In this document: one piece after another, positions 22,111 through 32,738 of the stretch
How positions within the stretch are numbered: position 1 is the stretch's first letter
Layout of the letters: every line of letters starts with the position of its first letter
From: Epiperipatus broadwayi
Lineage: Eukaryota > Onychophora > Udeonychophora > Euonychophora > Peripatidae
Assembly: GCA_028023455.1 (NCBI GenBank)
Contig: JAQFVV010012420.1
Location: forward strand, 1,058,001-1,122,000
Direction of reading: 5' to 3'
Length of the DNA: 64,000 nt
Position numbers and translations under genes: made by a program
Notes under the pieces: model-generated
Databases searched by the model: none
What the model saw: the letters and a program-made list of their open reading frames with translations, nothing else
Told to the model about the DNA's origin: nothing

Positions 22111-22457
22111 TAATTGTAATAATTATTGTTAAAACAGGCAAAACTCACTATAGTATTGCCACACACAACAAGCTAGAGTAATCAATGGAAGCCAGAAGGC
22201 TTGTGCATAAAATCCCCATCCAATATCCCCAGACTAGTTTCTGGCTTGTGGCCTTCATCAGTGAGGAGCCTTGGATCTGAAAGCACTGCACCTAGATCTT
22301 AGGATCTAATGCAACCCTCCAGCAGCCACCTTTTATCTGACATCCATAGATTATTCTAGCTTGCTGTGTGTGGCAATACGTATAGTGAGTTTTGCCTGTT
22401 TTAACAAGTTATATAAGCATAAGAAGTGGTGGTCATGTGATGTTAATTGTGATAATT
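22111..22457 (-). mobile_element. Family A hammerhead repeat, locus A1
   Basis: A compact copy of the family A repeat. Near-identical inverted segments, TTAAAACAGGCAAAACTCAC at 22129 and its complement ending at 22404, enclose the hammerhead at 22218-22276. Beyond the right inverted segment the copy continues to a GGTGGTCATGTGATG end. TAATTGTAATAATT (22111-22124) and TAATTGTGATAATT (22444-22457) flank it and differ at one base, so they may be a target duplication. No protein is encoded. It lies 180 bp from the Penelope-like remnant. Confidence 0.75.
22218..22276 (-). ncRNA. Hammerhead ribozyme, type I, family A, fully intact fold
   Basis: On the minus strand the order is ATCCAA, GGC, TCCTCA, then CTGATGA (complement of 22255-22261), A, stem II GGC/GCC with loop CACAA, A, GAAAC (complement of 22237-22241), TA, GTC, then TGGGGA, TA, TTGGAT. 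TCCTCA pairs with TGGGGA (one G-U), ATCCAA pairs with TTGGAT, and GGC opposite TA forms the stem I internal loop. All 11 classically invariant core positions are present. Cleavage would follow the C complementary to 22232. Stem II is AGC/GCT in most other copies and GGC/GCC here, a compensatory change. Stem III is only AC/GT with a two-base loop. The family is known from Penelope elements and retrozymes; activity here is inferred. Confidence 0.85.
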
Positions 22458-22639
22458 TTTCATTTTATTATTTATAAAATAAGAACAAAAAATTAAATTA
22501 TATTGATTTTGAACAGGTAATAAGAAAAATACTTAATAGTAAAAGACATAAAAGAATATGTATCTTTCATCAGTCAAAACATTAATTTCATAGCTGTAAA
22601 AAATAAGAGTAAAATGTCATTTAAAATAAGCAATATATA

Positions 22640-23076
22640 TACAAAACAAACCTCACGCAAACTTTTTTAAAGATCTTGATTTATTATACAAACTATTATA
22701 AAGTACAAAAAATACTCCAACATTTCAAGTATATTCTTTTATAGTCTTTATCAAGGAACAACTAAAAAATACATAAAAAACAATAAATACAAATATTCCA
22801 CAATAATCTAATACAAATAACTCTTAGCTTAATATTCTAACAAATAATTTTTTTCATAATAAGATCTAATACATTCCAAAGATTCTATTTTAAAATCTTT
22901 GTTTAAATTATTCTTATGATCATAAATTGCAGAATTTTTATCATTTAAGTGCTGTTTTAATCTCGTTGCCAATTTATTCTTAAAAAAAATAAAATAATAG
23001 GTTGATTTAATTAAATAATTATAGGGAATCATTCTAAGAAAGATATTTAAGAAATGAATATGCTGGAAATTTAAGA
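22640..23076 (-). pseudogene. Penelope-like element 3' remnant with GIY-YIG endonuclease tail
   Basis: Minus-strand coding (22829 to about 22990) contains KNKLATRLKQHLNDKNSAIY followed by a D-F-K-I-x-S-L-E block, the typical C-terminal half of the GIY-YIG endonuclease of Penelope-like elements (R-L-x-x-H, N-S-A-I, and a Glu helix). The upstream part of the frame (to 23137) runs into the neighbouring family A repeat, so the RT domain is lost. The 3' flank, minus from about 22830 to 22640, has CCTTGATAAAGACTATAAAA and GAAATGTTGGAGTA. This flank recurs as an inverted copy at 23338-23815. The GIY-YIG assignment is by motif only. Confidence 0.55.
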
Positions 23077-23325
23077 TTTTCACAGAGGCAAAACTCTCCA
23101 TATAGTAGCACCACTCAGTGCAAGCCAGAGTAATCAATGGAAGCAGGAAGATTTATGCACAAAATCCCTATCTATTATCTACTCATCCAATATCCTGACT
23201 AGTTTCTAGCTTATGGCTTTCATCAGTGAGACTTGCAAGTGGTGCTACTATATGGAGAGTTTGCCTCTGTGAAAAAGAGCTTGTGAAAGCATAAAGAATG
23301 GTGATCAAGTGATGGTTGATGATTA
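23077..23325 (-). mobile_element. Family A hammerhead repeat, locus A2
   Basis: Inverted ends TTCACAGAGGCAAAACTCTC (23087) and the complementary AGAGTTTGCCTCTGTGAA (ending about 23273) enclose a hammerhead core. The plus orientation continues to GCATAAAGAATGGTGATCA. The copy is internally deleted after CATCAGTGAG, removing the stem I 5' strand. It abuts the GIY-YIG remnant, so on the minus strand the order is hammerhead repeat A2, GIY-YIG remnant, hammerhead repeat A1. Confidence 0.7.
23197..23226 (-). ncRNA. Hammerhead core, family A, locus A2 (stem I lost)
   Basis: CTGATGA, stem II AGC/GCT with loop CATAA, GAAAC, TA and GTC are all intact on the minus strand. The 5' partner of stem I has been deleted, so the motif is unlikely to fold alone. 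Confidence 0.65.
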
Positions 23326-23337
23326 AATTTATGATTG

Positions 23338-23815
23338 TTTGTTAGAAGTGTTTTAAGATAACAGTTATTTGTATTGGATTATTATATTTAAATTTGTTGT
23401 TTTTTTGTATTTTTTAGTTGTTCCTTGATAAAGACTATAAAAGAATATAGTCTTAACATTGGAGTACTTTTTGTACTTTATAATAGTTCATATTTGTATG
23501 TTTATAAATAATAAGCAATGAATTAAATGTGAAGATGTTTAAAGCTTCACACTCTCAAGTCAAAATACTTTAGACTGGCTTATTTATATATAAATTTAAG
23601 TAAAGAGAAAGGTGGAACCATCTTTTTCTTGTAAAATCTCTGTCTTGTGTTTGCGACTTGAGAGTTCCCTACACTGTCACCATTACATCTGATTGGCTGT
23701 CATATAAGCATTTTAAAAGCACATGCGAGAGGTTTCTGCCTTCCACTTTAATAGTTCATATAATAAATCAAGATTTATAAAGAAGTTTGCATGTGATTTG
23801 TTTTGTATATATATT
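23338..23815 (+). repeat. Inverted copy of the Penelope-like 3' region, interrupted
   Basis: 23338-23508 and 23753-23815 are together the reverse complement of 22640-22840 (shared GTTCCTTGATAAAGACTATA and AATAAATCAAGAT). A 240-bp insertion (23509-23752) of GC-richer, unrelated sequence splits it. With 22640-23076 it forms an inverted pair around locus A2. Penelope-like elements are known to carry partial copies in direct or inverted orientation. Confidence 0.65.
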
Positions 23816-24889
23816 GGAATTAATGGGCTATTTTTTGTATTTGTTATTGATTTGATTTATTTAAAATAAATACTTTTTTTTTTTTTTAAAGATATTAAAT
23901 ACTGTATATATAAAAGATTAAACAGCCTTTAAATATTTTACTGTAGGGCAAAAAGCCAATTAACAATCTTCTTAAGAGGAATCATATAGGACGTTGCAAA
24001 TTGCTGGCAAATTTGCTGGGCAGGAAAGTTTAAAGTTTTAGTCGTTTTATTCTTTATTTATTCATTTACTGAACAATAAAACATCTAGGGCACGATTCAC
24101 CCAGCCTGGATTCAAATCCTACATATGTTTAACACATTTATAAATAAAATCAAAGTGATGCACATTCGCTAATATAACAAAAAGGCAAACAAAAAAAAAA
24201 CACAATTATATACACTTTTTAATTCTCAATTTTTTAAATATATATATATGAAAAGATTTATTTGTTAATGAATGAAACTTCGGTTGTGAAAGAATTTTAG
24301 TAAAGTTTAATATTGTAATGTTTCATAAACTTTTATTTTATATATTTTTACATGTTTTTTTTTTTCTTTTCAAAATAATCAAATTACTTCAAAATGATAA
24401 ATGAATAGACAAAGAATAAAAAAAAAAAATCAAATAATTTAAAATTATTTTTTGACTTTAAAATGGTCACCACTAACATCTCATTATAATAATCAAATGT
24501 TTTATTACTCAAGAACTTTTAAAAAGTTTGAACATCAGAACTGATGGATTGGCCCATGATTTAGTACCTGTAATTCTACCACTGCAAAAAAACATGCAGG
24601 ACTGTAAATAAATGTAAAAAAATAGCTATCCATGATTAAACTAGTTTGAAATATTAAATAAAATTATCTATTGTGCATTTATACTTCATATTCTCATTGC
24701 ATATATGTAAATATGAGTACACCTATATAGGTTATGTTTGCATCTGCTTATATTATACAATCATCACGTGCAGTTATTTATAAATTGATATAATAATTTT
24801 TTTATGTTCTGAAAATAATGATGTAATTTCTAGGTCAAATGTTTCTGATTTTAATATAGTTTTATATGTGAAATGATCATTATTATCCA
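23816..24889. other. AT-rich non-coding stretch
   Basis: A B-box-like GGATTCAAATCC at 24109-24120 is isolated. No gene is recognised. Confidence 0.5.
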
Positions 24890-26400
24890 CAATAGCAAAA
24901 GAATTTGTTGAAAAGATTGCTTTTAGTCATAGATGAATGGTTATCAGAGACTCAATATGGATTCAGAGAATGAAGTAACACTAAAGACAGGGGTGGGCAA
25001 ATAGTGGCCTGAGGGCCACATGTGGCCCACTAAAAGTTTTTATGCAGCCTGCCAAGACAATCAGAAAAATCCATCTTGAATTGAGATTTCCTTGCCATGC
25101 ACGTCTGAAGATTCATCTCATATTTTCCACTAGGATGGCCATGTCAATACACATACGCAGTGTTGATATGATGTGCAATGCTTTTCCAATTGATCTGTTT
25201 AATTTCAATTTTGTCTTTGCATTAGCAAATATATACATTTCCAACTTTAGTGAAACCATGAACCCTCCGAAAAAGTGTAAAATCAGTGATGAATGTCATG
25301 TGATTAATGAAGAATGGACAAACAAATATTTCTTTGGTAGTACAGGGAATAAAGCAGTGTATTTATCATGTCATGAAAAAAGATGCAGCCCTATGCTAAC
25401 CTTCGCTTCCACAAAATGGCCCCTAATACAGCCCTCCACCAACCCCTGTTAGTCCCGAACCAAAACAATTGCCCACCCCTGACTAAAGATATGGTTTTTA
25501 TTGTTAGGAAAATGCAAAAAAAAAATGTGTAAATCAAAAGAGTGATTTATATAACGTTTTTATTGATTTGATCAAAGCATTTAACTCGATTAAATAGGTC
25601 TGAGGCAATGTTTGAAATTAGTTGGTAGACATCAAAATTTATTCATATTATACAGCTGCGACCTGATTAAAGAAAGAAACTACTATTATTATAAATGGAA
25701 AATCTGAAGTATTTGAAATAAAAACTGGTGTTAAACAAAGATTGGACTAGCTTCATGTTTTCAAGTTTTTATGATAGTCTTTGGAATTGTTTGTAGATAA
25801 TTTTATGAAGCAGATATCAAGATGCATACAGATTTGATGTGGAATTTTTAAGTTGAATCATTTAAAAGCAAAGAACAAAAATTTTATTTTCTTGGTTTTT
25901 AGATTTACAATATAATGACAGTGCTATCCTTACTTATTTAAAAGTTAATTTGTAGAATAGATTTAATCTTTTGAATGTAACTTATAAAGTCTTGAATAAT
26001 TTGTGTTCAAAAACTCAAATCTCTTATCAACCAGTGATGGATGAAAAATTTTCAGCAACTTTTAGCTTTGTTTATCTTCATGACAATATGAACCGATTTA
26101 AATGACTTAGATAGCTTTTTTAAGTAGAGACGTACACAAAGATATTGAGCTACGCTTTTAACAAATTAAAGAATAAGATATTTCATTAAGGTGATATTAG
26201 CACTGCAATTAAATTAGTTGTATATAAAGCTACTGTTTTAGCTAACTTATTATAAAAAAGTGAAACATGAACCCATAATGGTAATAGCACCAAGACGTTA
26301 CAAAAATTTAATTTAATGAATGCTCAGGCAAATTTTTAAAACCAGTCAATATTTTCTATTACTATCATATCCTACAAAAGTATTTTACGATGAACCTGAG
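24890..26400 (+). pseudogene. RTE-like LINE relic (RT domain) split by a hAT insertion
   Basis: Before the hAT insertion the plus strand reads as LSETQYGFRE, matching the P-E-x-Q-x-G-F-R motif at the start of the RT fingers. After it, DMVFIVRKMQ and FIDLIKAFNS match the following D-M-I-F and F-x-D-x-x-K-A-F-D motif A. Further on are GVKQ-like words (25730) and YKATVLANLL (26232), as in the C-terminal part. Stops and frameshifts are many. The reading frame is restored across the insertion site when the hAT element and one target copy are ignored, so the LINE was there first. Confidence 0.65.
24988..25481 (+). mobile_element. Non-autonomous hAT element, 494 bp, with perfect 8-bp TSD
   Basis: Terminal inverted repeats are CAGGGGTGGGCAA at 24988 and its exact complement ending at 25481. 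The 8-bp target duplication ACTAAAGA (24980-24987 and 25482-25489) is exact. Inside, 25258-25380 encodes a short N-terminal piece (PPKKCKISDE ... WTNKYFF ... CHEK) resembling the BED-type finger start of hAT transposases such as GTF2IRD2/ZBED5-like proteins. The piece then stops abruptly and the sequence jumps to the 3' end. It is therefore an internal-deletion derivative of an autonomous hAT, mobilised in trans. The frame upstream of 25258 is not a separate gene. Confidence 0.9.
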
Positions 26401-26479
26401 AGTGATTTTGTGAGATGTGGACCCTATTTATGTTATAATCTCGAAAGACTCTAAAAAAAGTGAAATATTGCTTGCTTTT

Positions 26480-27115
26480 GTTGATTGCTTTTATTGATTG
26501 CATAAAATCCCTATCTAGTGCTTTTGTAGTTTTCATCAGTGAGGAGCCTTGAAAGTGAGAGCATTGCACCTAGATCTAAGGATCTAACACAAACCTCCAG
26601 CAGCCATCTTTTACCTTATTAGCTAACTATAAAGCTTTGAGCCCAAAATGAAAACCCAATAATGTTTTCAATTCAAGTTCATTAGTTTGTATAGATCTTA
26701 ACTCAGTTCATCATCCATACTTTTTGATGCCTTTGGTTCAGTGATTGTGGTAACACCAAAAAGTATGGATGCTGAATTGAATTAAGATTTATACAACTAT
26801 ACAAGCTAATGAGCTTGAATTAAAAACATTATTGTGTTTTCCATTTTGGACTCAAAGCTTTATAGTTAGCTAATAAGGTAAAAGATGGCTGCTGGAGGGT
26901 TGCACTAGATCTTAAATCTAGGTGCAGTACTCTTAGATCCAAGGTTCCTCAGTGACGAAAGCCACAAGGGCACTAGATAGGGATTTTATGCACAAACCTT
27001 CTTGCATCCATTGATTACTCTGGCTTGCACTGAATGATGCTATTATATGAAGAGTTTTGCCTCTGTGTAAACAGCTTGTATGAGCATAAAGAATAGTAAT
27101 TATGTGATGTTTATA
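26480..27115. mobile_element. Family A hammerhead repeat, locus A3, head-to-head palindrome
   Basis: Left arm about 26500-26729 (minus orientation) and right arm about 26757-26985 (plus orientation) are two copies of the family A unit meeting at CATCCATACTTTTTG/CAAAAAGTATGGATG-type sequence with about 28 bp between. Shared blocks include TAAAGCTTTGAG and CTCCAGCAGCCA. The right side continues to the canonical end TAAAGAATAGTAATTATGTG near 27110. Both hammerhead cores are damaged: the left lacks GAAAC, and the right has CTGACGA-like GTGACGA and lacks GAAAC. Confidence 0.75.
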
Positions 27116-28143
27116 TTGCTTTCTATGATAACTGTAAAAATCATCTCTAATGTCCTTTTATTTCAGATAGAAATCATAGAAAATGATAATCTGAATATTC
27201 ATTATTTAAAACCTTCTATTAAGCAAATAAAATTTGAAAAGTAATTTTTATCTTTTTACAATAAATAAGTTAGTTTGCACATACATTTATAATAAGATTA
27301 AGAGGAATATATGCAGTAAATGCAACGAGCAGTCAATTTTTTTTTTCTGTTTTAGCAGAATTTGGGTTTACAATAAAGAGGTAAAGATCTATCTATATTT
27401 GAATTCCAAAATCGAAAAAATAACTGAAACCAATGGTATTTTCCAATTATTTTGTCTTTGTGTCATTTTTTTCTTTCTTGGAGATGGAATGGTCATATTT
27501 ATTTGCAAATAGCTGCTGATGATGAGGAGAGAAGAATTCACAGATTGTTAAATTAGATATAATAAACAATCATATGAGGTCATGTATACCTAAAAATATG
27601 AGGTATACACAACAGTTCCATTCAATTGCTTAAAATGATTTTTATATATGTTCAGCTGGAAATCGATTATTAATTGAGGAATGTTGTGTCAGGAGTTCAT
27701 CATTCTACCACTATCATAAATCAGCACAAGGCAATAAATAAATTATTCAAAGTAAATGTTGATTTTGGACTTTCAAGTAAAACCATATAGTATAAAATAA
27801 ATAAGTTTACAATTAAATGCGGAAATTCATTCAAAAATAGACCTACAAGATATAAGAATAACATGTGCATGGGTATATATTTCTATATATCCATACACGT
27901 GCCAAAGTTTTTATGCATCTGTATGTGCATTGAATATATGCGCATATATAAGTATAATATCGTGCTAATTACATGCAAAGATTTGAAAGATAGTTACTCG
28001 ATTTTTTTTTTTCAGACTGAACTGTATATTTATAAAATAAATAAAAATATTATATATACATAAACGAATAAATAAAGTTTATGGAAGCTTGAAGATTATA
28101 ATTACAAAATTTAGTTGTAACAACAATTAAAGAGTGGAAAGGA
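27116..28143. other. AT-rich non-coding stretch, 3' of the receptor exon
   Basis: Includes the probable 3' UTR of the minus-strand receptor gene, but no clear poly(A) signal was picked out. Plus-strand frames at 27234-27512 and 27863-28063 are unsupported. Confidence 0.45.
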
Positions 28144-28679
28144 TTAAACAGTACTTTCATAAGGATTGCGTTCTTTAAAATCATCACAGATTGATAATGA
28201 GTCTTTAGTTAAATTTTCATTAACTCCTGAAGAAGATGATTCTAATTTAGAAGAGCATTTCCAATTAAGTATCATTTCCCAACATTCGTTGCGAAATTCT
28301 TTCCTAGTAACCCAAAGCATTGTCGACAAATTAGACGTATTTGCAAATTTCATACAAGTCGTTATAAAAATTACTAATTCGGATATTTGAAAATTACAAC
28401 ATAAAAAAACTTCAATGACAGCTGCTGGCCAAAATAATATAAACGCTACTATAGCAGAAATAATTATTGTTCGGGTTAGTGATCTGTCTTCTATAAATGA
28501 TGATCTGCAACCATTGTGAGATGTATAAGTAAATTTTGTTGGATCCCTAGTTTTGAACAACAGAAGAATGACGCAATATCCTGTGATGGAATAAGGTACA
28601 ATACCACAAATGAATAATGAAAATCCAATGTAGGTAGTGACGTTTTTAGACGTAGCATTTAAGGTACATAAAGCACTCT
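28144..28679 (-). CDS. Terminal exon of a class A (rhodopsin-like) GPCR, TM5-TM7 and tail
   Basis: A pyrimidine-rich acceptor ending TTTTTTTCAG (minus, just above 28680) precedes an open frame of about 178 codons ending with a stop at 28144-28146. It begins with two bases of a split codon, then SALCTLNATSKN: a loop-2 cysteine and an N-glycosylation site. TM5 follows (YIGFSLFICGIVPYSITGYC, with the TM5 proline). A basic third loop leads to TM6 (TIIISAIVAFILFWPAAV), where FILFWP corresponds to F-x-x-C-W-x-P. TM7 is ELVIFITTCMKFANTSNLST, and EFRNECWEMI fits helix 8. The usual NPxxY is not preserved (N-T-S-N-L-S-T-M-L-W in that region), which is atypical and may mark a divergent peptide or orphan receptor. 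The Ser-rich tail could be phosphorylated. Ligand unknown. TM1-4 exons must lie upstream (higher coordinates) and were not found. The plus-strand frame at 28166-28390 is a shadow. Confidence 0.72.
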
Positions 28680-30639
28680 CTGAAAAAAAGAAAATTATTT
28701 ATTTAATATAATAGCATATTATATAAATAAAAATATTTAAATACAAATATGTTAATGCAAAATAGTATCAAATAATTGTTAAAATAAAAAGACACAAAAG
28801 TTAAGTAATGCAGCACTAACTATGCTGACGTTCTGAAACCTTATTATATATAAATTGGCTAGTGTATATACCCAATCAGAAATGTATAGTTTTTGTACCC
28901 TACTAAGCAAACATATACTCTAAGATCATTCCTCTCTCCTCTCTTCTTTATATATAGTTCATCTGCATAAGGAAAGAGAAATGGTTGGACTTTTAAGCTA
29001 GATATCAGTTTATGTTTTAATGGATTCATGTTTAATTAAGTTTGTATTAAAAATTGCAATTATGATTGATTGCATTGTAAATAGTTTAGTTAGCAATAGT
29101 TATGTATATGTAAACATGTTTAGATTTAGCAACATGTATGTTGCCTTCTTATTAGTATTAGCGCAATATTGATATAAATAACCATTTTCTGATGGAGATA
29201 CTCCAAAATGCTGCAGAAAAACAGAAAATTATCTCTGCAACATTCTTGAATGATCCCTATTACCCAGATAATGGTAGGCCAATATTTCCACAGCATTAAT
29301 ACAATGCTAATACTAATAACAAGCAAACACACATGAATGAATCTGTAGTACACAAATGAATATAACTAGTTTAACTCTAGAATAAAAAAAGGATAACAAA
29401 TCAGAAAATAAAAAAATAATAATGAGGTTTGTGATGACTATACTAACTAAATGAAGAAAAATATCTCTACATGTATCACACAATAGAGTTTTAATCAATT
29501 TATTTGAAAAACCTTGTCATCGTGACTAATTCTATCACCAGCCATTTCTCAATGAAAGCAATCACTATGGCTTTTTTAAAATGTTAATTGGAAATAATAT
29601 TATAAGAATTTACCTTTTCCACAAAACTATGTTCAAGTTGTCTATAAAATATTTTTTTAAAAAAGTCTATCTATTCATTCACTTGACATGAGCAAATCCA
29701 ATAAGGACATTCCTTCATAATGGTAGACTCAACATCATAACAAACACAAGTTAAAGAATATAGCAATTAATCTAAGGAGCTTGAATATTTTTAGAATCAT
29801 TACAAGCAATTTTAAAAAAAAACTTTGGTGCCTTTATAGGATTCACTCTCATACAGGAAATAAGATAAAACTTTCTTACATATAATTATTTTTAAGGTAG
29901 TTATGTTACTATGATGAAATACTTTATTTTTCAGTATGTTAAATGTAGCAGCATATAGTGTTTGTGCTATTTCTTAATGAGTAAATCTATTACATAGAAT
30001 TACCAAATTTTAAATATATACTCTGAAAAAATACATCACAAAATCATCAATTTATATAGCTTAAATTGTCCCACATGATGTTATTGAGTGAATGAGTTGA
30101 AATGGAAAGCAATTAACATACAAGAACTGAAATAGAGAAATTCTGATTTACCAAAAAGCAAAATTAACAACAGAAACAATGGAAGATAAAATTAAATCTG
30201 CTAGATATTTGCAAAAATAAAATGCTTGTGACAGAAACATTATAAAAGTACCGGAAAGAGTTTTTGATATGCAATAAACCATTTTAGATAATAGTTATAT
30301 AATCATAATATACTATATATGTTGTATTAATAATAAATATCCTCATAGGTTTAGATTTATGGAATGCCATGTTTACACAGGATGCATATTGATTTCTTAT
30401 ATATATATACACATTGGAACACAACACAGTCAATGAGTAGTGTTGATAGTGTTACCATAAAGAAAAAATGTACATGCAAGAGTTACATACATCAATATCA
30501 AAATAAAGTCTAGATGATTAAAATATTAAAATATACTGAATATTTTAAAATAAATTATTTAAAATTAAATAAAAGGTTTATTAATAAATGAATTAATTAA
30601 TTTCTGATTTTGATAAAAACAATAATTAAAGCAAATTGA
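28680..30639. other. AT-rich sequence, probable intron of the receptor gene
   Basis: No further TM-encoding exon is recognised. Short hydrophobic minus-strand frames at 29126-29498 lack splice context and receptor motifs. Confidence 0.45.
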
Positions 30640-31700
30640 ATTCATATATCAGATGCTGCTAGTAAAGTTAATAAAATGAAAAATCAGCTGTATTATATTT
30701 TGATTTGACAAAAACTTTTGATAGAGTTAATCACAGATATCTTATGAAAGCAGAAAAAAAATTGGATTCTAAACCAACATAAAAAATTTATTTAGATTAT
30801 TTTTGACTGAAAAAAAAAAGTTTATTACAGCAATGAAAAATTAGCTGTTTTTGCTTTTAAGTTTGGTGTTCCATAAGATAATATCCTAAGTTCAAATACT
30901 TTTTGAATATAAAAGCACTTTATGTTATGTACATAATGTTAAAATTTTTCTGAAAATTAAGTGCAAGGAAGATATTAAAATTTTACAAAATTAAATCACC
31001 ATATAATTGCAATTGGTGAAAAACAAATATCAATAAATATCATGTCTTATCATACTTAATAATAATGATAAAACAAAGTCATTACTATATTAGTGGTTCA
31101 AATTTGTATATGTCTGTTTATCTGCATAATGAAGTAGTTTCTTTATAATCTAAAGCTGAGTACACTTTCCTGAAGTTCACAATAAATATAGGTTATAAAG
31201 AAGGAAGAAACCACTTCATTACACTGAGAAACAAAATATATGCTAATTTGAATTAAAATATAAGCAAAGGGAAAAATCAATATTATACTGATAGTTATAA
31301 AATAAAGAAAACTATTGCCTCAAAGATTTAGGCTTAGCAAGCAGTTTTACTTTTAACATCACATTATGTATTGTTAAAAAGCATTCAAACTCATATATGG
31401 TAAGATGTAAAATAATTTTTACTTTCCAAACTAATAAAATGATATTTAATACTTTAATAATAACAATTCTATATTATAAATCTTATAGAGAATTCTTGCA
31501 ATCAAACAAATATATAAAACATTGAAAAGTCTCTGATAAATACTGCACAATATATTTATAAATATAAATCCTATAAAAAATATCATATAAATCACACAAT
31601 GAAATATTGCGATCTAATATTAGTTTTTTGTATAAAGTGATAAAAAACACAATGATAATTCTGAGGCAAATATATAAAATACCATTAGGGACTTATTCTA
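30640..31700 (+). pseudogene. Jockey/CR1-like LINE relic (RT domain)
   Basis: Shifting plus-strand frames retain RT order: a match to F-D-x-x-K-x-F-D-R-V-N-H around 30700-30735, a GVPQGS-like remnant near 30865-30900, a region preceding YADD-like words near 30960, then ISGSNLYMSVYLHNEVV (31090-31140), INIGYKEGRN and a KIYANLN block. A later STAQYIYKYKSYKK region lies near 31545. The VNH-type motif A and this C-terminal layout differ from the RTE-like relics elsewhere in the window. Heavily decayed. Confidence 0.55.
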
Positions 31701-32738
31701 TTGTCAATAATCAACCAACATGTAGAAGAAATGACCCTAGTCATGCAATATAAGTTGATAACATGTGTTAAAAATGTTTGATTTTGCATCATACCTATAT
31801 GTTTAAAAGAAATATTTTAAGATTCATAAACTAAGTTTTATATGTTTGAATGTCTAAACATTGCAAATATTTTTGACTTTGTAAGTTGTTGTTTAATAAT
31901 AAAATTAAATTGAACTATTACTATAGAATGATTGCACTTACTATATATTATATAAGACATTATTTTGAGTTATGAATATTTCAACTTATGTGTAAAGGTA
32001 TACATTAAATTATTATCTAAGTTGGCGCTTTTCTGTATGCAAATCTATTATATTAACATAAATTTTATTTTAATACCAATAAACTGCTACATCATTAGAT
32101 TTTTTATATATCAATTTGAATATTCTCTTAATGAATAATTGTGGTTATTATTATTATTGTTATTTGAAAGTGAAGGAATAAAATAGGTCGCATTATATTA
32201 GTGATGACACACACTAACTAATATAAATATGTTAAATACATATAAACCAGTGAAGCTTCCTTTAATTAATTAAACAATTCTTTATAGCAATACATTTCAG
32301 GCCAATATTTAAACCCCATAATCATAGCTAATTAACCGAAGACACATTATAAATAACGCTTTTTTAAATCTTGTATAAATGTTCACATAAAATATTCAAA
32401 TATGCAAATTTCTAAACATTCCATGTCTTGGAGAGAGTAAAGCAAGCCTCTCTTTTGTTGATGGCACTGTTGTTATTGGCTATCACCTTTTTTAACATAG
32501 TCTCTCTCAGAGCAAATAATACTGGCTTCAGATGGTCTAGGTTCTAAGATATTTTCATATTTTTTACATTTTCTTTTAATGTATAATAATTTAAAAGTGG
32601 CAATAATGAGACTATTTTTCAAAACCATATGCTTTCTAAATTGACCAACAAGTGAATGATTTCAATAGATTTAGAGATAATTTGTTAGAAACATGTAATA
32701 TAAATAACTCACCTGCATTACTTTCATTACCACATATT
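31701..32738. other. AT-rich non-coding stretch
   Basis: Nothing supported beyond (TTA)n-like simple sequence near 32140-32165. Confidence 0.55.

Noticed and set aside
22129-22404. Family A as a classical DNA transposon (MITE) because of its inverted ends
   Set aside because: Copies continue beyond the inverted segments to a constant GATCATGTGAT-like end and have 12-14 bp variable target duplications, which fits retroposition better.
22829-23137. 102-codon minus-strand frame as an intact gene
   Set aside because: Its first third lies inside the family A repeat and only the later part resembles a GIY-YIG tail. It is a remnant reading into a repeat, not a complete gene.
25042-25452. 136-codon plus-strand frame as a host protein
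   Set aside because: It lies wholly within the 494-bp hAT derivative. Only the part after residue about 72 resembles a transposase N-terminus; the rest is non-coding element sequence.
27234-28063. Plus-strand frames of 66-92 codons near the receptor exon
   Set aside because: They are rich in Ile, Phe, Lys and Tyr, as expected from AT-rich DNA, and have no domain or splice context.
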